Assembly (NCBI GenBank): GCA_028456385.1 | Contig: JALNQF010000678.1 | Span: forward strand, 1 to 17,015 | Direction: 5' to 3' | Origin: Ophiosphaerella korrae | Lineage: Eukaryota > Ascomycota > Dothideomycetes > Pleosporales > Phaeosphaeriaceae | Length of the DNA: 17,015 nt | Shown here: positions 10,726-17,015 of the stretch, in pieces | Layout of the letters: the number at the start of each line of letters is the position of its first letter | Numbering within the stretch: the first letter of the stretch is position 1 | The notes under the pieces: model-generated | What the model was told of the DNA's origin: nothing | Databases searched by the model: none | Seen by the model: the letters and a program-made list of their open reading frames with translations, nothing else | Made by a program: the position numbers and the translations under genes

Positions 10726-10826
10726 CTATTGTGGAGAAGATACAGAAATGAGTGTCAAACGACATGAGAACAATGCAACAACATCGCGCGATTCCTCTAT
10801 AATCGATCAATTGGCGTAGCGACGAC

Positions 10827-12027
10827 TCAGTAGATACCGTCAGCAAGCTCAGACATGCTCACCGTCAGCATAGCCTTTTCCATAGCACCCATCTGCGAGT
10901 TTGGCAACTTCTCGTTCGTCGTTGACCTTGATAGTGCCATTGCCGACCTGGGCGCTGCCTTCTGAATTGTGTACCATTTCTTTATGCCGCGGCGTCTCTC
11001 GAACGCAACTCTGCCATCGCCGGCTAGCTTGCGAAGTACTTCATCGATGAAAGGCTCAAGTGCAAGCTCCCGCATCTCCTGGTCGAGTGATTCTCCGTAA
11101 ATGGCTGTCACAAGCTCCTGCAACGTAGCGCTTTTCTCGTTTTTGCCGACGCGAAGCTCGTCAAGTGCCTGTAGGACCTGTTTCTCGCGGCGCCATTTCT
11201 GACGCAGCTCTCCTGTGATTTTGGCAGGCAGGTTGTCGATCACGACGCCGTGAGCTGAGTAGCCGGTAGTGCAATGCTGAGACTTCATCTTTTCCAGGCT
11301 GCCCATGAAGATTCCCAAGTCTTCGACCGCGCTGGTACCGTGCCCGAGGATATTGTCACCTTTTCCGATTCAGTGAAATATAGAGACGAGGAATTAGGTG
11401 GCCTTTCGGCCTTCCCATTTGTGTAACTTACCGGTGAACATGGCTTTCTCCTCCTCAAGAATAAAACACATATGGTCCGTCGAATGTCCCGGCACGTGCA
11501 AAGCTCGGACGGTTGCGCCTTCCACCACGAACTTCTGCCCGTCGGAAATGTCCTGCTGGCCCTCTTCTGGCTCATTCTTGTAGACAGAATCCTGAATATC
11601 TGGATACAAGCGGATTAGATCAGGGACGCCACCTGTATGGTCTCCGTGCCAGTGCGTGAGAAGAACATGCGAGAGACTGATCTGGTGGGACTCCAGAACA
11701 GAAGCTATCAGGTCTATCCATTCTTTCTCGCCACCGGAAGTGTCCACGATCAAACGTTGACGCCCGGTACCCACAATGTATGTGTTGGTTCCTTGGAGAG
11801 TAAACTATAGCATATGGTTAATCTCTACTGGTAGTGACAGAACTGCGCGATGAACGGATGCTTACCTTTCCAGCATTACCACCAAGCACGCGTAGTACTC
11901 TGGGGCTGACCTGTTCTACACTAGCCAGCTGAGGGAGGCGTGCAGCCTGGCCGACCAGATACTCATCAAAGGCACAGATGTTCAATGACTTGTTGATTTG
12001 CCGATAGCCGCCGTTGTCCTTCTCCAT
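10827..12027 (-). CDS. Metallo-beta-lactamase-fold thioesterase, atrochrysone carboxyl-ACP thioesterase type
   Basis: Predicted to hydrolyse the finished polyketide from the ACP of the neighbouring PKS, which has no TE of its own. Exons are 12027-11866, 11804-11432 and 11359-10827 (162+373+533 nt), giving 355 residues and a TGA stop. Introns are 61 and 72 nt, GTAAGC/GTAAGT donors and TAG/AAG acceptors. Metal-binding motif: THWHGDH, with His105, His107, Asp109 and His110; then His161 in VPGHSTDH, Asp180 in MFTGDN (split by intron 2), and His215 in YSAHG. The N-terminus GGYRQINKSLNICAF and GNAGKFTLQGTNTY are typical of the MdpF/AptB-like family. After the usual end near KKWYTI there are about 40 further residues, longer than I expect for the family; a missed 3' intron is possible. 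The gene lies 1105 bp upstream of the PKS start, same strand, so the two have separate promoters. Start ATG 12027 gives the family-like N-terminus. The role rests on family knowledge. Confidence 0.93.
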
Positions 12028-12366
12028 GGTGAACGTATTCTATCGTGAGACGTAGTCGGTTCCAAGAGTGTGGCAATGCGTTGAACAAGTGCAGGATTGC
12101 GAGGGAAGACATGGACTGCGTCAGACTCAAGATGAAGAGGAATCGGTACATGGATACGAGGTGATTGACAAAAAGACCAGTAGGATCATCGCAGTAATTG
12201 CTCCAATCATTGCTAGGTTGAAGTTCCAGACTTTCATGAATGTAATGGTGTGCCGGCTTTGCCTTTGCTCGATTGCGGGCTTACTATGCCCGAGTCTTAC
12301 TACGGCCCGAGCCCCTACAAAATCGCCCGACCAGCCAACCTATACTCTAAAACATCAAGACGCATA
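12028..12366 (-). promoter_or_regulatory. Promoter region of the thioesterase gene, up to the AT-rich boundary
   Basis: Only about 340 bp of normal-composition DNA separates the thioesterase start from the RIP-degraded block, so the promoter is short or extends into AT-rich DNA. CCCGAG occurs at 12289 and 12306, and CCCGA at 12326. CCCGAG also occurs twice in the PKS promoter region. The plus-strand open frame crossing this region resembles nothing known and is taken as chance. Confidence 0.45.
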
Positions 12367-12529
12367 GAATATTAGAGTTTAACAATACTAAGGCGGAAAC
12401 CTTATAACTAGCATAGGGTTTAGTAGGGTTAAATTTAGAAAAAAGAGGTTAATAAATTATTTAAAAAAAAAAGATATAATTAAACTAAACGACTTAAGGC
12501 TAGAACCTAATAAACTTATAAGGTAAGAA

Positions 12530-12835
12530 AAAGCCAAGAAAAGTACTAAAATTATACTTTTAGATTTCTTTTTCTAAAAGAATACTAAAAAAGAGCTAAA
12601 ATTACCTCTTTTAAATATTATTTTTTAAGAGAAAGTTAAAAAAAAAAGATAAAAGTACTTTTTTTAGATTTTTTTTTTTAAAAAAAACGTTTAGAAAAGT
12701 ACTAAAATTATACTTTTAGATTCTTTTCTTTAGAGAAAAGCTAAAAAAAAGTAAAAAAAAAATCTAAAATTACTTTTTTTAAAAAAAGCTTAAAAAAGTA
12801 CTAAAATTATACTTTTAAACTTTATTTTTTATTAA
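12530..12835. repeat. Degenerate ~50-bp minisatellite
   Basis: About six imperfect units recur roughly every 50-60 bp. Each is built on GTACTAAAATTATACTTTT or a variant such as GAGCTAAAATTACCTCTTTT. Units start near 12543, 12593, 12647, 12699, 12761 and 12798. The core is a short inverted repeat (AAAAGTA...TACTTTT). Confidence 0.65.
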
Positions 12836-13424
12836 ACTAATTTACTTATTAATTAGAATTATTATAGTAAGAGTATAAAGGGTTAAGTTATAGTAAAAAG
12901 TAGAGTAATAAGTAGAGTAATTACTAACTACTTAGTAATTCCTTTAAAGAGCTTATATACTCTTCTCCTAGAGCTAACTACTTTAAGCTAACTTAAGATA
13001 AAGTAGTTTCTAATATTTTTTTAAAAAAAAGTTTAAAAAAAGCTTAAATATTATAGGTATAATAAGAGAAATTAAGATAAAACTAATTAGTCTTAACTTA
13101 AGTACTAATAAAGTATAAGATAAGTAAAGTAATAACTTAGATTAGAAAATAAACTATAAACTAAATATATAATATAAAGTAATTTATAAAGTTATATAAA
13201 TAGATTAATATAAGTATATAGTTAGTAGTAATATATAATATTAAGATAGTATTAGTAATCTAATCTTTAACTTAGAATACTAATACTTAATATTATATAT
13301 ATAAATTAACTATTATTTATAGTTATTACTAATTACTATATAAGCTTTTATTATTACTTTCTAATCTACTAATACTACTAAATAAGTTACTTAAAGTTAA
13401 TAATAAGTAACTCTATTATATTAA

Positions 13425-13575
13425 AAAAAAAATTCTTTTAAAAAAAAGTAAAAAAGAGCTAAAATTCCTTTTTTTAAAAATTTTTTTTTTAAAGAAAAGT
13501 ATAAAAATATACTAAAATTATACTTTAAAAAAAAAAAAAAAAAAAAAACCTCTAAAATTATATTTTTAAAAAATT
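13425..13575. repeat. Second cluster of the same minisatellite core
   Basis: AGAGCTAAAATTCCTTTTT near 13454, ATATACTAAAATTATACTTT near 13508 and CTCTAAAATTATATTTTTA near 13551 repeat the core of the array at 12530-12835, about 0.6 kb away. A 22-base A run lies at 13527-13548. Confidence 0.55.
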
Positions 13576-13859
13576 TAGTAGCTTAGTTAATATTTTAATT
13601 TTTTTAAGTTTTAAAGCTAAGTATTAGCTAGTAAAACCTAGCTTATAATTTATATTATCTAAATAGCTTAAAAAAAAGTTTTTTTAGTTAGCTTTTAAAT
13701 AAATTTTACTATAAATATATTAATTATTATTATAAAAAAATAAACTTAGATATTAACTATATATATATTTAGTTAAGTACTATTTTATACTATAAAAGTA
13801 GTTTACTATATATAAAAAAAGCTTAAAAATAAATAAAAAATAATTATTAATTTTAAGTA

Positions 13860-14100
13860 ATTATAAAAGAAATAGTTTATATATTTATATAAAATTATAA
13901 AATCTTTTAGTTTTTTTTTTCTTTTAAGTTTTATACTTATTTAATTTTATCTTTAGTTATAAAGCTTTATATTATACTAAAAATTATTAATTTTTTATAA
14001 TATACTTTTTAAGTAAGTTATAATTATAGTTTACTTATAATTTAAAAGATTTTATATTTTATAGTTATATAATTTTATTAAGTAAAAAACTTTATACTTA
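13860..14100. repeat. Imperfect inverted repeat in AT-rich DNA
   Basis: ATAAAATCTTTTA at 13897-13909 is perfectly complementary to TAAAAGATTTTAT at 14043-14055, and the outer flanks also partly match in inverted orientation. It may be the remains of a small foldback element, but such low-complexity DNA gives chance matches easily. Confidence 0.3.
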
Positions 14101-14121
14101 TATATATATATATATATATAT
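14099..14121. repeat. (TA)n microsatellite
   Basis: An uninterrupted run of alternating T and A, 23 bases, in the right AT-rich flank. Confidence 0.95.
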
Positions 14122-17015
14122 TTAATTAATTTTAGTAAAGTATTTTTACTTTTTTAGTACTTATACTACTTTTTACTTACTAAAATAGTAATAAGTATTT
14201 AACTACTAAAGTTAATTTTTTAATATACTTACTTTATTATTATATACTAACTAACTAATTATAAAACTTTAAAAATATTAACTTTATATACTTAACTAAT
14301 ATTACTAACTATAAGTAAGCTTAAAGTAATAAAAGTAATAATAGTAATTTAAAGTTTATATCTAAGCTAGTAGCTAATAATTATAATATAGATAAAAAAA
14401 ATTACTTATTTTTAATAAAAATTTAAAATAAAACTAATAAAACTAATTTCTAAATTTTAAGTTTTTAACTTAAATATATAAAAAAGTAGTTAAGTTTTTA
14501 TTTTTAAAAAGTTATAAATATATTTATATTTATTTTACTTTATAAAAAATTAAAATATTTTTTTTTATTTTTTATTAATTTACTTATATTATAATTTATA
14601 ATTTTACTAATAAGCTTAGTTATATAATAGTAACTATAACTAAATTTTTTTATAAAGCTAGTATATATAAAAAACTACTAGAGTATTTTTAAAAAAATAT
14701 TAAATACTTTATATTTACTAAGTATAAGTACTTAGACTTTATAAAAATACTTAAAAGTTTTAATATAATATTAAAATAGAAGTAAAACTAATAATTTATT
14801 TAGCTTTATAAAAAAAACTATTTAAAACTAACTAACTTAATATAATCTAGACTCTAAAAAATAATAGTATACTTAAAGTATTAGCTTTATTTTATTTATT
14901 TACTAAATAGCCTTTTAAAAAAAAATTAGTAAAACTATATATAAAAGTAAAAAAGTAATAACTAAGTTTAATAAATAGTACTATTACTATTATACTAAAA
15001 TAAAATAAATAAATATATAACTATTTTAATAAGTAGTAGAAGTTAAAATAATAAACTATAGTTACTTATAATACTAATTTAATATAGAAATAAAAAAGTA
15101 TATACTAAATTAAGTTATTAAAGTATTAATATTAATCTTACTAAAATTAAATAGAAAATCTAGTAGATTTAGTAAACTAAGTAAAGTAATTATATTTAAA
15201 AAAAGTAAAATTTTTTATAAAATAATTATACTATATTTAACTTAGTATAAGTAGTACTAGTAATAAAAGTACTTTAGTTTAATAAACTTTATTTTCTATT
15301 TTATTTTTTAAGTTTAGTATATTTAATAAAGTTAATAACATAAAAAATACTAATATATTACTTATAAGTTTTTTATAATAAACTTAATTATAAAAGCTTT
15401 AGCTTATACTTTATAAAAAGTACTTACTTAGCTAATAACTATTAACTTTATTAAAATAAATAATAATTTTAAAAGAAAATATTACTAAAAGTATTTTAAG
15501 TATTTAATTAGAAAACTTTACTAAAGTAGTTTTTAACTTATTTATCTTTAGTATTAAATTAAATAACTATTAAATAATTTAACTTAAATTATTTCGAATT
15601 AAGTAACTTAATTTTTAGGTTTTAAATCTTAGCTTAATTTTTTATTATACTTTATTTACTTTTTTAAAAGATATTATTTTATATAATAGTTAATAATAAG
15701 TAAATAAAATATTAAGCTTTAATTTTAATTTTTAAAGTTACTAATTCTTAAACTAATAAATATAGTAGAGTAACACGAAAAAAAAGCCTAAAAAAAAGTT
15801 ATAGTTTTTAACTAGTAATAACTCTATAAATAAAATAGCTAAAAATATAAGCGAATATAAATCCTAAAGAAAATATTAGGGTCTATATTTTAGTCTACTA
15901 CGATTTTTAATTACTAAGTAGATGCGAGCTAGAATTTAAACTATTTCGAGGACTTTTTTTTAAGCTAACTTTAAAGCTTAATAATTTTTTATTTTTAGTA
16001 TCTTTTTCTATTATTTTTTAGTATAAGTTAGATATATATAGTTAAATTAATATAGTAGAGTTATTCTTAATTCTAAGTATTTAAAGAGTAGATATTAAGT
16101 AAAAGATATAAAAGTAAACTTATATTAAAAACTTATATTTATAAGCTATAACTTATTAGTATTAATACTTAGTAGAATAATATTTAGCTATTATATAGTT
16201 CTACTAACGTTTTTTTCTTTATTATATAGATTTTTCTATAGATTCTTATAATATAAGTACTTATTTTTCTTTTTTTACTATATAAAAAGATTCTACTACT
16301 ATATAAGTAGTTTATATAAGAAAATTTCTTTTATATCTTTTAATTAGTTTATTTTTATATAAATTCTATACGTTTTTAATAGGATTTAGACCTAGACTAT
16401 AGGCTAGATATAGAAAGAGTTTTATACTATTTCTTTTAAACTAATTAATAATAGTAGAAGCTTTATAAATTCTACTAGTATCTTATTAATATATTTACTC
16501 TAGTCTCCTAGTTAGTTTTTATAACCTTAGATAAAAGATCTATTAATAAGTTCTTTTATAATATTAAAAAAATAGCCTAAAATAGAGTTATATAACTTAC
16601 GTCTTTTAATATACTTTTTAAGATATTTATTAAGTACTATATAGAAATAGTAAGTATAACGAATAGGACTAGAATTAATTAGGACCTAAATAAACTCTAG
16701 CTCTAATGTTCTTCCTATCTAAATAGCTCTTTATACTTAGATATTTATTTCCTTATATAATATAATAGTTAGTAAGTTAGCTATAATAATATAATTAATA
16801 GGAAAATATAGTAGAAAAAGAAAAGAATATTTTAGCCTATTAGAATATTTTTTAAACTTATTTCTATTTAATATAAAGACTATTTCTTTCTTAACTCTTT
16901 TTTTACCCTATTTTTAGTTATATTTCGTCTTATCTCCTTTCTATATCTTAAAATATATATTTTTTAGTATTAATCTAATTATTTTTTAGCCTTTTTAGCT
17001 AGTCTTTATAATAGT

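Larger units (their letters stand above)
9722..10826. promoter_or_regulatory. Intergenic region: thioesterase 3' end and PKS promoter
   Basis: This 1.1-kb gap lies between the stop of the thioesterase gene and the start of the PKS, both on minus, so it holds the PKS promoter and the thioesterase 3' region. No convincing gene is seen. It contains the palindromes and repeated motifs listed separately. Three GTCCCG hexamers (10022, 10034, and inverted at 10062) crowd within 46 bp. No clear TATA box on the minus strand near 9721 was found. Confidence 0.6.
12367..17015. repeat. RIP-degraded AT-rich repeat block, right flank
   Basis: Composition switches to nearly pure A+T within a few tens of bases of 12366. 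CpA, TpG and CpG are almost absent up to about 15760, with stops in all frames. From about 15770 slightly more C and G survive (for example GATGCGAGC near 15921, CCTAGACTATAGGC near 16390), so this part may be a different or younger element. No gene, RNA gene or transposase could be read. Confidence 0.85.

Noticed and set aside
12068..12367. Plus-strand frame of 99 codons upstream of the thioesterase
   Set aside because: It ends exactly where composition switches to AT-rich, has no family resemblance and covers the expected promoter.
1..17015. Mitochondrial DNA, CRISPR array or bacterial operon as an explanation of the AT-rich parts
   Set aside because: The spliced nuclear-type genes, fungal PKS family and CpA/TpG depletion fit RIP in a nuclear genome; no spaced identical repeats or organellar genes are present.

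Overview
The window is nuclear DNA from a filamentous ascomycete (Pezizomycotina). Genes have many short introns (mostly 50 to 100 nt, GT-AG, with CTNAY-like branch sites). The flanks are extremely AT-rich and almost lack CpA, TpG and CpG, the footprint of repeat-induced point mutation (RIP). A two-compartment genome of Dothideomycete type is plausible, but class and species cannot be fixed from the sequence.

Layout: (1) 1 to about 2535 is RIP-degraded repeat DNA with a 17-bp tandem array at the left edge and two direct copies of an approximately 600-bp sequence about 1.8 kb apart. (2) About 2536 to 12366 is an island of ordinary composition. (3) In the island, 3485-9721 on the minus strand is a 13-exon non-reducing polyketide synthase gene, read here as an intact 1797-residue protein SAT-KS-AT-PT-ACP with no thioesterase domain. 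(4) 10827-12027, also minus, is a 3-exon gene for a metallo-beta-lactamase-fold hydrolase of 355 residues, the free-standing thioesterase that normally partners this PKS class. (5) From about 12367 to the right end is a second block of RIP-degraded AT-rich DNA with simple repeats, a degenerate ~50-bp minisatellite and no usable reading frame.

How the genes work together: the PKS architecture (group V, atrochrysone carboxylic acid synthase type) plus the separate beta-lactamase-type thioesterase (ACTE type) is the known minimal pair that builds an octaketide and releases it as atrochrysone carboxylic acid, the entry to emodin-type anthraquinones and relatives. The product is inferred from family membership. 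No decarboxylase, oxygenase, transporter or regulator gene is seen in the island, so the pair stands alone between two RIP-degraded blocks; other cluster genes may lie beyond them or be missing.

Points of interest are a probable GC-AG intron in the KS region, a stop-free intron of 63 nt in the PT region, candidate regulatory palindromes in the 1.1-kb gap between the genes, and the direct repeat whose gene-proximal copy is clearly less mutated. I found no previously undescribed system; the locus is best described as a recognisable biosynthetic pair in an unusual setting.
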